A stretch of DNA of 8,830 nucleotides from Desulfobacteraceae bacterium (GTDB lineage: Bacteria; Desulfobacterota; DSM-4660; Desulfatiglandales; Desulfatiglandaceae): NCBI GenBank assembly GCA_011042035.1, contig DQZA01000293.1, positions 1-8,830 of the forward strand. The letters are read 5' to 3'. The notes beneath the pieces were generated by a model. It was not told the DNA's origin, ran no database searches, and saw only the letters and a program-made list of their open reading frames with translations. Below are positions 1 to 7,036 of the stretch, piece by piece (positions within the stretch are counted from its first letter, which is position 1; each line of letters starts with the position of its first letter). The position numbers were made by a program, and so were the translations under genes.

Positions 1-1611
1 GATCGTGATGATGTGATCATTGTGGCCAGTGTCTCCTGCATTTACGGCCTGGGCTCACCAGAGGCCTACCATGGCATGCTTCTCTATGTCGAGAATGGAA
101 AAGAGCTATCGGTAGAGGATGCCATCAGGAAGCTGGTGGAGATTCATTATGAGAGGGGCGATTATGATTTTTTCAGGGGGAGGTTCAGGGTAAGGGGGGA
201 CGTCCTTGATGTGTATCCCGCCCATGAGGAGGACAGGGCGGTTCGGATCGTATTTTTCGGTGACGAGGTGGAAGATATCCAATTAATAGATCCCCTTACC
301 GGCAGACGACTTCAACGCCTGAATCGTGTGACCATCTATCCTGCTAGCCATTATGTGACCACGGCCGAGGTAAGAGAGCGGGCCATCGAGGCGATAAAGG
401 AGGAATTGGAGGAACGCATCTCCTATTTCAGGGAGCGGGAAAGACTGCTTGAGGCGCAAAGGATAGAAGAACGCACTCGGTTTGACATTGAGATGATGAT
501 GGAAATGGGCTACTGCCATGGCATCGAAAACTATTCTCGCCACCTCACAGGAAGGGCTCCGGGAGAGCCTCCGCCAACCCTTCTGGATTATTTTCCAAAA
601 GACTTTCTTACCATTATAGATGAAAGCCATATAACCATCCCCCAGTTAAATGGGATGTTTCGAGGGGACCGCTCGCGCAAGCAAACATTGGTGGAATTCG
701 GGTTCAGGCTCCCCTCGGCCCTTGACAATAGGCCTCTGACGTTCGAGGAATTCGAGGAAAGGGTGAATCAAGTTATTTATGTTTCTGCTACCCCTGGGCC
801 TTACGAGCTAAGTAGGGCGCAGAGGGTAACTGAACAGATTATCAGACCCACTGGTCTTGTGGACCCAGAGATAATTGTGCGGCCAGCAAAAAATCAGGTG
901 GATGATCTGTTGGGATGGATTCGAGATAGGATTCAGAGAAATGAGAGGGTTCTGGTGACTACCCTTACCAAGAATATGGCTGAGGATTTGACGGAATACT
1001 ATTCAGAATTGGGGATCCGGGTCCGTTACATGCACTCAGACATCAAGACCATAGAAAGGATGGCAATAATACGGGACCTGAGGCTAGGGGTATTTGACGT
1101 ATTGGTGGGGATAAACTTGCTGCGGGAGGGCCTGGATTTACCCGAGGTATCCCTTGTCGCAATCCTGGATGCAGACAAGGAAGGCTTTCTAAGGTCCGAG
1201 CGCTCCCTCATCCAGACATGCGGGAGAGCTGCGAGAAATGTCAATGGTACTGTCTTGATATACGCAGACCACATGACCGAAGCCATCCGGCGCGCCATTG
1301 AGGAAAGTAACCGAAGACGCAAGATACAACTGGAGTATAACAGTACACACGGCATTACGCCGGTTACAATACAGAAGAATATAGAAAACGTGCTTGAGTC
1401 TGTTTATGAGGCAGATTATGTGACTATTCCTGAGATAAGGGAGGAAGAGCTTGAATATGGCTCTTCCGAGGAACTGGATAACTATATCAAGAAACTTACC
1501 GCCAGGATGAAGGAAGCTGCTGCCAGGCTGGATTTTGAAGAGGCCGCGCGGCTGAGGGACAGGATCAAGGAGCTTGAGGGAAAAGAGATGAGGCTTTTGT
1601 CATTTGGATAG
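1..1611 (+). CDS. uvrB: UvrB, excinuclease ABC subunit B (5' end outside window)
   Basis: UvrB is the DNA-damage-verifying helicase-like subunit of the cytoplasmic UvrABC nucleotide excision repair complex. It is loaded by UvrA and later recruits UvrC. The frame is open from base 1, so the gene is cut by the window edge; the GTG at 13 is an internal codon. About 536 residues are visible against roughly 660-680 for the family. The missing N-terminal part should hold the Walker A motif and the damage-probing beta-hairpin. Visible family signatures, numbered from base 1, are VASVSCIYGLGSPEAY near residue 8, the motif II box IIDESHITIPQ near 205, YVSATPG near 260, the helicase block GINLLREGLDLPEVSL near 370, LIQTCGRAARNVNG near 403, and a C-terminal UVR motif (about 494-527) that contacts UvrC. 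No frameshift is seen. A decarboxylase gene follows closely on the same strand. Identification is very secure. Confidence 0.98.
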   Translation, partial: DRDDVIIVASVSCIYGLGSPEAYHGMLLYVENGKELSVEDAIRKLVEIHYERGDYDFFRGRFRVRGDVLDVYPAHEEDRAVRIVFFGDEVEDIQLIDPLTGRRLQRLNRVTIYPASHYVTTAEVRERAIEAIKEELEERISYFRERERLLEAQRIEERTRFDIEMMMEMGYCHGIENYSRHLTGRAPGEPPPTLLDYFPKDFLTIIDESHITIPQLNGMFRGDRSRKQTLVEFGFRLPSALDNRPLTFEEFEERVNQVIYVSATPGPYELSRAQRVTEQIIRPTGLVDPEIIVRPAKNQVDDLLGWIRDRIQRNERVLVTTLTKNMAEDLTEYYSELGIRVRYMHSDIKTIERMAIIRDLRLGVFDVLVGINLLREGLDLPEVSLVAILDADKEGFLRSERSLIQTCGRAARNVNGTVLIYADHMTEAIRRAIEESNRRRKIQLEYNSTHGITPVTIQKNIENVLESVYEADYVTIPEIREEELEYGSSEELDNYIKKLTARMKEAAARLDFEEAARLRDRIKELEGKEMRLLSFG

Positions 1612-1628
1612 TGGATCAGAAAGGGCTC

Positions 1629-1634
1629 GGAGGG
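1629..1634 (+). promoter_or_regulatory. Shine-Dalgarno site deciding the start of the malonyl-CoA decarboxylase gene
   Basis: GGAGGG lies 5 bases before the ATG at 1640. The alternative in-frame ATG at 1604, inside the end of uvrB, would add 12 residues (MDSGSERARRDI) that show no resemblance to the family and has no comparably strong site in front of it. I therefore prefer 1640. Confidence 0.75.
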
Positions 1635-1639
1635 ATATT

Positions 1640-3004
1640 ATGAGTGAGAAAGGCGACGAGTTGAAACCCCCAAAGGAAGTCAGGAAGGTTTTTGAGGTCT
1701 TTCAAGGCCTCCGTGATGATAAAGGCATTGAAGAGGTGATCAATAAGCTTCAGAAGAAATACAAGGGCCTTGATCGCAAAGAAAAAGAGGCCTTATTTTT
1801 TCTCCTAAACAACAAGTTGGAAATACGAAAAGACGAGCTTACCCCTATCTTAAATGAAATTGCGGAAACCACTGAAGACAGCACGCTGTGGCCGGTTCGC
1901 TTGCAAAGGTTAAGGTCAAGAGTGAGGTCTCCTAGGCTGGCAATTTTCCAGCGGATTGCGAAAAATCCGGGAGGCATCCGGTTCTTGCTGGATTTCCGGG
2001 AGGATCTCATAAACTCCAAAAGGACTGCAGACCTGGATTTTGCCGCCCTGGATGCAGATTTGGCCTTTTTGCTGGAGATGTTGTTTCAGGAGGGTTTCCT
2101 GTATCTTGAGGAAATCACGCTTGACTCCCCTTACAGCCAGATTGAGATAATAAAAGACAGGGATATGGTCCACCCCATGACCAGTCTTGAGGAAATGGGA
2201 AAACGGCTGGGAAAGGACCGGCGTTGTTTTGCCCTTTATCATCGTCTCTTGCCGCTTGAGCCCATCGTTTTCATCGAAGTGGCCCTTACTCAGGGACTGG
2301 TGAGAAATATCTCTGATATTGTAGGGGCAGCTGAAAGAGAGATAAGGGATAAGGACCTGGATACAGCAATATTTTACTCCATCAATAACACGCAGAACGG
2401 ATTGGCAGGCCTTGGAATGGGCAAGATGCTCATAGTGAGAGTTGTGGATTTCCTCCGATCTGAAAATGAAAGGATCAAGACCTTTGCGACCTTGAGTCCA
2501 ATACCAGGATTCTGGGAACAATATCTACGACCGATTCTGGAGGGAAATGATGAGCCGTTTTTATTGAAAAAAGAGGATATACCTGGATTCTTCTCCAGAA
2601 AAGCTCGCGGAAAAATTCTCCAATTTGCTGAATCTTCAGATGATAGTGTTGAAGGGTTTTGCAAGGCCCTTCAGCAGGTGTTCTCTGGGACAGAATGGGT
2701 AAATGACTCCGATCTTAAAAGGCATCTAAAAGGCCCCATGGTGAAAATGGCCTACCATTACATTTCCAAGGAGAGGAATCTTAAGGGTAAGCCCTTGAAT
2801 CCTGTGGCTGGTTTCCACCTGGGCAATGGGGCTACTGTCACCGAGAAATGTGTAAATTTCCTTGCCAACACCTCAGCCAAGGGGCTTAAAGAGTCCTGCA
2901 GTATTATGGTCAATTACATCTATAGCCCCAGTTGGATAACCCAGATCAGACGTAGTTTCAAGTGGCTGGAACGTCTAGAAATAAGGAGCTTTTTTGGAAG
3001 ATAG
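1640..3004 (+). CDS. Malonyl-CoA decarboxylase (MCD family)
   Basis: Predicted to convert malonyl-CoA to acetyl-CoA and CO2 in the cytoplasm. The 454-residue protein (from ATG 1640) has the two-part layout of the family: a helical N-terminal region (about residues 10-165) and a GNAT-like catalytic region from about 175 to the end. Recognisable blocks are VHPMTSLEEMGKRLG (about 177), RRCFALYHRLLPLEP (about 194), AIFYSINNTQNGLAGLGMG (about 243), TLSPIPGFWEQYL (about 284) and GFHLGNGATV (about 391). By recall of human MCD, the catalytic Ser sits in the SPIPGF block and the catalytic His in the FHLxNGA block; both are present here as Ser286 and His393. The motif SCSIMVNYIY near the C-terminus also fits. 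It follows uvrB by 28 bp and is probably co-transcribed, although repair and malonyl-CoA metabolism have no evident link. No signal peptide or membrane segment is seen. Whether it serves malonate use, malonyl-CoA disposal or another pathway is not visible. Confidence 0.9.
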   Translation: MSEKGDELKPPKEVRKVFEVFQGLRDDKGIEEVINKLQKKYKGLDRKEKEALFFLLNNKLEIRKDELTPILNEIAETTEDSTLWPVRLQRLRSRVRSPRLAIFQRIAKNPGGIRFLLDFREDLINSKRTADLDFAALDADLAFLLEMLFQEGFLYLEEITLDSPYSQIEIIKDRDMVHPMTSLEEMGKRLGKDRRCFALYHRLLPLEPIVFIEVALTQGLVRNISDIVGAAEREIRDKDLDTAIFYSINNTQNGLAGLGMGKMLIVRVVDFLRSENERIKTFATLSPIPGFWEQYLRPILEGNDEPFLLKKEDIPGFFSRKARGKILQFAESSDDSVEGFCKALQQVFSGTEWVNDSDLKRHLKGPMVKMAYHYISKERNLKGKPLNPVAGFHLGNGATVTEKCVNFLANTSAKGLKESCSIMVNYIYSPSWITQIRRSFKWLERLEIRSFFGR

Positions 3005-3030
3005 GAGAGCAGGGCCTAACCCATTTTGCC

Positions 3031-3060
3031 TTGACAATTTTTTCACCCTTCCGGTATAGT
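3031..3060 (+). promoter_or_regulatory. Sigma70-type promoter for the flavoprotein/dehydratase operon
   Basis: A perfect -35 box TTGACA (3031-3036) is followed after 18 bases by TATAGT (3055-3060), five of six matches to the -10 consensus. Transcription would start near 3067, giving a leader of about 67 bases before the ATG at 3134, which has AAGGAG at 3121-3126. It is the best promoter candidate noticed in the window and lies in its longest gap between genes (129 bp). No convincing terminator was seen between the decarboxylase stop and this promoter, so some read-through from upstream is possible. Confidence 0.72.
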
Positions 3061-3073
3061 TACTTTGTAGCTA
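3057..3073. promoter_or_regulatory. Imperfect palindrome over the -10/start site, candidate operator
   Basis: TAGTTAC-TTT-GTAGCTA forms two 7-base arms around a 3-base centre with a single mismatch (the T at 3060 faces the G at 3070). It overlaps the -10 box and the predicted transcription start, where a bound repressor would block RNA polymerase. GTAGC recurs at 3078-3082, 11 bases after its copy at 3067-3071, about one helical turn, so two sites on the same DNA face are possible. No regulator gene is in the window and I cannot assign a regulator family from the half-site. Confidence 0.4.
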
Positions 3074-3133
3074 AATAGTAGCCACATTTGCCCTCGTGCG
3101 GGGCGGGTCATTGAACGCCAAAGGAGTTTTGAT

Positions 3134-5737
3134 ATGGAGAAAATACTTGCTGAGGTATCAGAGATAGTTGGCCCTGAGAATGTATTTAGCGATCAGGTGG
3201 AGTGCTTGGCATGCTCAAGGGACATGTCTGTTCACCAAGGTGTCCCTGATGCATTGGTGTTTGCAAGGACAACAGACCAGGTATCGGCGATTATGAAGAT
3301 AGCCCACCGGGAGAAGATCCCGGTAACCGCAAGGGGGAGTGGTACGAGCGTGACAGGCGCAGTGCTACCTGTGCGGGGAGGAATACTTCTGGATTTGCAC
3401 CAGATGAACAATATAGTCGAGATAAACAAAAAAGACTTCTATGCTAGGGTAGAGCCTGGCGTAATCTGTATGCAGCTAAATAGCATGCTGGCTAAATATG
3501 GACTAATGTTTCCCCCCAATCCTGGCAGTGAGGCCATTGCAAGTATTGGCGGCATGGTCTCAACAAATGCGAGCGGCCACAGGGCAGTGAAATATGGTAC
3601 CACACGAGACTACATAAAGGGTTTAACCGTAGTTCTTGCTGACGGCACAGTAATTCATACGGGTACCACCGCGCCAAAGAGTTCCCTTGGTTATGACCTA
3701 ACGCACCTTTTTTCTGCGGCCGAAGGAACACTGGGTATCATTACCGAGATTATTGTAAAACTTGAACCTAGGCCCGAGTACGGAGCATTGGCGCTGGCCA
3801 TATTTGGGGATCTAAATGCTGCTGGTGACGCAGTTACAGAGGTGATAACCTCAGGGATTAAGCTGGCAGGATGCGAGATCCTGGACAAGTTTAGCCTAAA
3901 GATAGTTGAAGATGTCCTGCAAAAGGATGTGAGCAAGATAGAGGCCATGCTGATCATGGAGGCCGATGGGGCAAAGGGAGTAGTCGTCCGCGACATGGAA
4001 AGGATAGGTGAGATATGTAAGAGATACGGAGTCCAGGAGTTCCAGTGGTCTGACGATCCGGCAAAAAGAGAGGAAATGATGAGGGCCCGGGGGGGACTTG
4101 TACCCACGCTTTCAAGGATAAAACCCGGCAGTCGGCTTGTTCCCATAGCCGAAGATTTTGGTGTGCCATCTACCAAGATTCCGGAAACAATTCGTCGCGC
4201 CCAAGAAATAGCCGAGAAATACAATGTTATCATTGCCACCTTCGGTCATGTGGGAGATGGCAATGTTCATACCACCTTTGTCTCGGATATGAGGAGCAGA
4301 GATGATTGGAACCGTTTGAAGCCGGCGGTGGAGGAATTAGTAGACACGGCCCTTCACATGAATGGCACGCTAAGTGCTGAACATGGCACAGGATTAACGC
4401 GGGTGCCCCATATAGAAAGGCAACTGGGCCCTGCTATTGATGTGATGAGAAGGGTCAAGCAGGCCTTGGATCCTGATAATATCCTTAACCCGGGCAAGAT
4501 GGGATTGGAGCCCACTGGTAAGAAGGCCGATATCTATGACTACTTTGCCTTTCAAGCGCTGCTAGAACACCCCGAAGGTGTGCGGTCATTTGGCAAAGAG
4601 GTAGACGATGAATTACTTGCGTGTATTCATTGTGGCTTTTGCAGACTTGGATGCCCTACATTTAGTGTGACCCAACGCGAATCAAGAAATGCGCGGGGCA
4701 GAAACGCACTGGCATTCTATTTCTTCAACGGTACTATTGAGCCGTCCAAGGAACTTGCCCAGGCATTTTACACATGTACTACATGCCAGGCGTGTACCTA
4801 TTTTTGCCCAGCGCAAATAAAGGTGGATGAGATTGTGGAAGGCGTCCGCAAGTATCTATATGAAGCGGGCTACACACCTGAACCTATCTTGGGTGTTCGG
4901 GACAATATACAAAAGACTGGGAACGTATTTGCCAGTGCTCGCGAGAGCAGGATAGACATTTATCCTCCATCTCTAAAAGAGAAGGCCAAAAAGGGAGAAT
5001 TAAAGGCCAGGGCCGAGACACTGCTTTTTATGGGTTGTGTCCCAAGCTATCTTGATATGAAAATGGTCCCCAGTCTAATAAAGCCACTGGATCAAGCCCA
5101 GGTGGATTACACAACCCTTGCCATGGATGAGAGCTGTTGCGGTTTCCCCCTTTTCCTGATGGGGTCCAAGGACTTTGAACCTCACGCCCAGAAGATAATC
5201 GAGGCGCTAAAGGCAACGGGGGCGAAGGAGTTAGTCACTCCGTGCGCGGGGTGCTACAAGACATTCAGGAAGATTTACCCGAATGTAGGGGACCTGGGCA
5301 TGGAGGTTTATCATAGCGTCCATTATTTGGATAAGCTGATCCAGGAAGGACGCTTGAAATTCAGCAAGGAATTTTCAAAGAGGGTCACCTACCATGACCC
5401 GTGCGACCTTGGGAGAACCTTTAAGATCTTTGAAGAGCCCCGCAATATCATAAAGGCGGTGCCTGGTGTAGAATTTGTGGAGATGGCCCGCAATAGGCTC
5501 CAGGCCAGGTGCTGTGGAGGTGGCGGTGGGGTCCAGGCCAATGACCCTGATCTGGCGGTGCAAATGGCAGCAGAAAGGGTACGTGATGCCCTGGCAGTGG
5601 GAGCTGAGGTGATAGTGTCAGGTTGTGCGGCCTGCAAGGACAATTTAAGAAAAGGCGCCAAGGCCATCCCAAAGCAAGAACGGGGGAAGATAAAGATAAT
5701 GGATATCACTGAAATAGTGGCCAGCGCCATGGGTTAA
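3134..5737 (+). CDS. Fused FAD-linked oxidase and iron-sulfur/CCG-domain protein (GlcD-GlcF type, 2-hydroxyacid dehydrogenase-like)
   Basis: This 867-residue protein joins two units often encoded separately (GlcD plus GlcF). Residues about 35-210 form an FAD-binding type 4 domain, with the loop ARGSGTSVTGAV (66-77) and NPGSEAIASIGGMVSTNASG (129-148). Residues about 215-455 form the FAD-oxidase C-terminal domain, with ATFGHVGDGNVHTTF (368-382) and LSAEHGTGLTR (413-423). Two [4Fe-4S] motifs follow: Cys497/500/503/507 and Cys548/551/554/558. Two CCG domains end the protein, each with its full cysteine set: Cys635, Cys668-669, Cys704/707, and Cys757, Cys793-794, Cys831/834. Relatives oxidise D-lactate, glycolate or D-2-hydroxyglutarate and pass electrons through the clusters. 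No membrane span or signal peptide is visible. The gene has its own promoter and AAGGAG 7 bases before the start, and heads the operon with the PF06050 dehydratase/reductase and activator. The substrate is unknown. It could instead act as an electron-transfer module for its neighbours. Confidence 0.9.
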   Translation: MEKILAEVSEIVGPENVFSDQVECLACSRDMSVHQGVPDALVFARTTDQVSAIMKIAHREKIPVTARGSGTSVTGAVLPVRGGILLDLHQMNNIVEINKKDFYARVEPGVICMQLNSMLAKYGLMFPPNPGSEAIASIGGMVSTNASGHRAVKYGTTRDYIKGLTVVLADGTVIHTGTTAPKSSLGYDLTHLFSAAEGTLGIITEIIVKLEPRPEYGALALAIFGDLNAAGDAVTEVITSGIKLAGCEILDKFSLKIVEDVLQKDVSKIEAMLIMEADGAKGVVVRDMERIGEICKRYGVQEFQWSDDPAKREEMMRARGGLVPTLSRIKPGSRLVPIAEDFGVPSTKIPETIRRAQEIAEKYNVIIATFGHVGDGNVHTTFVSDMRSRDDWNRLKPAVEELVDTALHMNGTLSAEHGTGLTRVPHIERQLGPAIDVMRRVKQALDPDNILNPGKMGLEPTGKKADIYDYFAFQALLEHPEGVRSFGKEVDDELLACIHCGFCRLGCPTFSVTQRESRNARGRNALAFYFFNGTIEPSKELAQAFYTCTTCQACTYFCPAQIKVDEIVEGVRKYLYEAGYTPEPILGVRDNIQKTGNVFASARESRIDIYPPSLKEKAKKGELKARAETLLFMGCVPSYLDMKMVPSLIKPLDQAQVDYTTLAMDESCCGFPLFLMGSKDFEPHAQKIIEALKATGAKELVTPCAGCYKTFRKIYPNVGDLGMEVYHSVHYLDKLIQEGRLKFSKEFSKRVTYHDPCDLGRTFKIFEEPRNIIKAVPGVEFVEMARNRLQARCCGGGGGVQANDPDLAVQMAAERVRDALAVGAEVIVSGCAACKDNLRKGAKAIPKQERGKIKIMDITEIVASAMG

Positions 5738-5752
5738 AATGCACTCGTATTC

Positions 5753-5772
5753 CTGAGGTAGAAGGACCTTAG
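5753..5772 (+). other. Small hairpin in the gap between the flavoprotein and PF06050 genes
   Basis: CTGAGGT (5753-5759) can pair with ACCTTAG (5766-5772) across a 6-base loop, giving 7 pairs including one G-T. No run of T follows, so it is not a standard intrinsic terminator. At RNA level it could stabilise or process the transcript between genes. The GGAG ribosome site (5786-5789) of the next gene lies outside the stem. It could be chance. Confidence 0.25.
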
Positions 5773-5794
5773 CTATTGGATTAATGGAGTTTAT

Positions 5795-7036
5795 ATGCTT
5801 GCAAAGAAGGAAAGCCCTAGGAAAGAAATTGCTGCCACCAAGACTCTCAAGAAGATAATGGCAAACCATTTCTATGATCTGGACGAGGCAGCAAGGACTG
5901 GTTCAAAAAAGATCGCCTGGTGCACCAGCGTTGGCCCTGCAGAGCTTTTGCGGGGAATGGGTTTTTTGGTCTACTTTCCGGAGAACCACGGTGCAATGCT
6001 GGGTGCCACTAGAATGGCAACCGAATTGATCCCTCATGCCAATGCCATAGGATATTCACCTGATATCTGCTCTTATCTGACCAGTGACATTGGCTCGTAT
6101 TTGGCAAAGAAGACGCCTCTTACCAAGGCTTACAACATCAAGTCAGTGCCAAGACCCGACGTTTTGGTCTTTAACACCAACCAATGCAGGGACGTTCAGG
6201 ACTGGTTTTCATGGTATGGGAGGGAGTTCGGGGTCCCGGTTATAGGGGTCCATACACACCGTGACATAGGCCAGATAAGGGACTATCAGATAAAGGACAT
6301 TGCCAAGCAAATCGAAGATCTAGTTCCCCCTCTGGAGGAGGTCAGCGGCCAGAAATTTGATATGGATCGTTTCAGGGAGGCTGTGGAGCTGTCCAGGCAA
6401 TGTTCGGTCTTGTGGCGTACATGCCTGGAGACTGCAGCGGCGATTCCCTCGCCCTGGACCTTTTTTGATCACACGATCCATATGGGGCCAGCGGTGGTTG
6501 CACGGGGTACAAAAGAGGCTGTAGATTACTATGAGCTTTTGCTTGAGGAACTAAATCAAAGAATAGAGTCGGGTATAGCCGCAGTAGAGGGGGAGAAGTA
6601 CCGGCTTTACTGGGAGGGAATGCCTATATGGGGCAAGCTGAGGCCACTTTCTGAACTGTTTATTTCACTGAAAACATGCATTGTTGCTTCCACCTATTGC
6701 AACAGCTGGATTTTTGACCAGCTTGACCCTGAGGAACCATTTGAGAGTATGGCCAGGGCTTACACGGAGCTGTTTATCGTCAGGGACGAGGCGTACAAGG
6801 AACAGTACATAAAAAATTGCCACGAGTTTTTCAAATTCCACGGTATCATTTTCCATGACGCCAAGACTTGTCCCAACAACTCCAATAATCGCTACGGAAT
6901 GCCAGAGCGGTTAAGCAAAAAGATGGGAATCCCCACCCTCACTATTAATGGTGATTTGAACGACTTGAGATGCTATTCTGAAGAACAGGCTAAGACCAAT
7001 GTTGAGGCCTTTATCGAACAACTGGAAGAGAACTGA
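5795..7036 (+). CDS. PF06050 protein: 2-hydroxyacyl-CoA dehydratase / benzoyl-CoA reductase / double-cubane cluster superfamily subunit
   Basis: Members of this superfamily hold oxygen-sensitive iron-sulfur clusters and receive low-potential electrons from an ATP-hydrolysing activator. They dehydrate 2-hydroxyacyl-CoA, reduce benzoyl-CoA, or reduce small molecules in double-cubane proteins. The 413-residue length is normal for one subunit. Visible signatures are WCTSVGPAELLRGMGF (42-57), FPENHGAMLGA (61-71), GYSPDICSYLTSDIG (86-100), VFNTNQCRD (125-133), YWEGMPIWGKLR (272-283), VASTYCNSWIFD (297-308) and HDAKTCPNNS (354-363). There are ten cysteines. Cys92, Cys131 and Cys359 match in spacing the three ligands I recall for 2-hydroxyisocaproyl-CoA dehydratase subunits, so they are the best ligand candidates; Cys43, 295 and 302 also lie in conserved-looking blocks. 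The start at 5795 has GGAG 5 bases upstream. The activator gene shares its last base, implying translational coupling. Only one such subunit gene is present in the window. The substrate is undetermined. Confidence 0.88.
   Translation: MLAKKESPRKEIAATKTLKKIMANHFYDLDEAARTGSKKIAWCTSVGPAELLRGMGFLVYFPENHGAMLGATRMATELIPHANAIGYSPDICSYLTSDIGSYLAKKTPLTKAYNIKSVPRPDVLVFNTNQCRDVQDWFSWYGREFGVPVIGVHTHRDIGQIRDYQIKDIAKQIEDLVPPLEEVSGQKFDMDRFREAVELSRQCSVLWRTCLETAAAIPSPWTFFDHTIHMGPAVVARGTKEAVDYYELLLEELNQRIESGIAAVEGEKYRLYWEGMPIWGKLRPLSELFISLKTCIVASTYCNSWIFDQLDPEEPFESMARAYTELFIVRDEAYKEQYIKNCHEFFKFHGIIFHDAKTCPNNSNNRYGMPERLSKKMGIPTLTINGDLNDLRCYSEEQAKTNVEAFIEQLEEN

Noticed and set aside
13..15. GTG at 13 as the start of the uvrB gene.
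   Set aside because: The frame is open to base 1 and the family needs about 130 more N-terminal residues with Walker A, so the gene begins outside the window.
1225..1251. Cysteine in the UvrB helicase motif QTCGRAARN where E. coli has isoleucine.
   Set aside because: The position is variable in the family and the essential Gln, Gly and Arg residues are intact, so it is ordinary variation.
3012..3029. GGGCCTAACCC followed by ATTTT after the decarboxylase stop, as a possible intrinsic terminator.
   Set aside because: The stem is only three G-C pairs and the T-run is four bases, too weak to support a terminator call.
3083..3105. CCC/GGG pairing around the CGTGCG stretch in the 3005-3133 leader as a possible riboswitch or structured leader.
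   Set aside because: Only a very short stem can be drawn and no known riboswitch core is recognisable in a 67-base leader.
3691..4239. Long minus-strand open frame of 182 codons inside the flavoprotein gene, and other minus-strand frames such as 1916-2521 and 7311-7799.
   Set aside because: They lie wholly or almost wholly within well-supported plus-strand genes, show no recognisable domains and have low-complexity or Ser/Pro-rich translations typical of antisense shadow frames.
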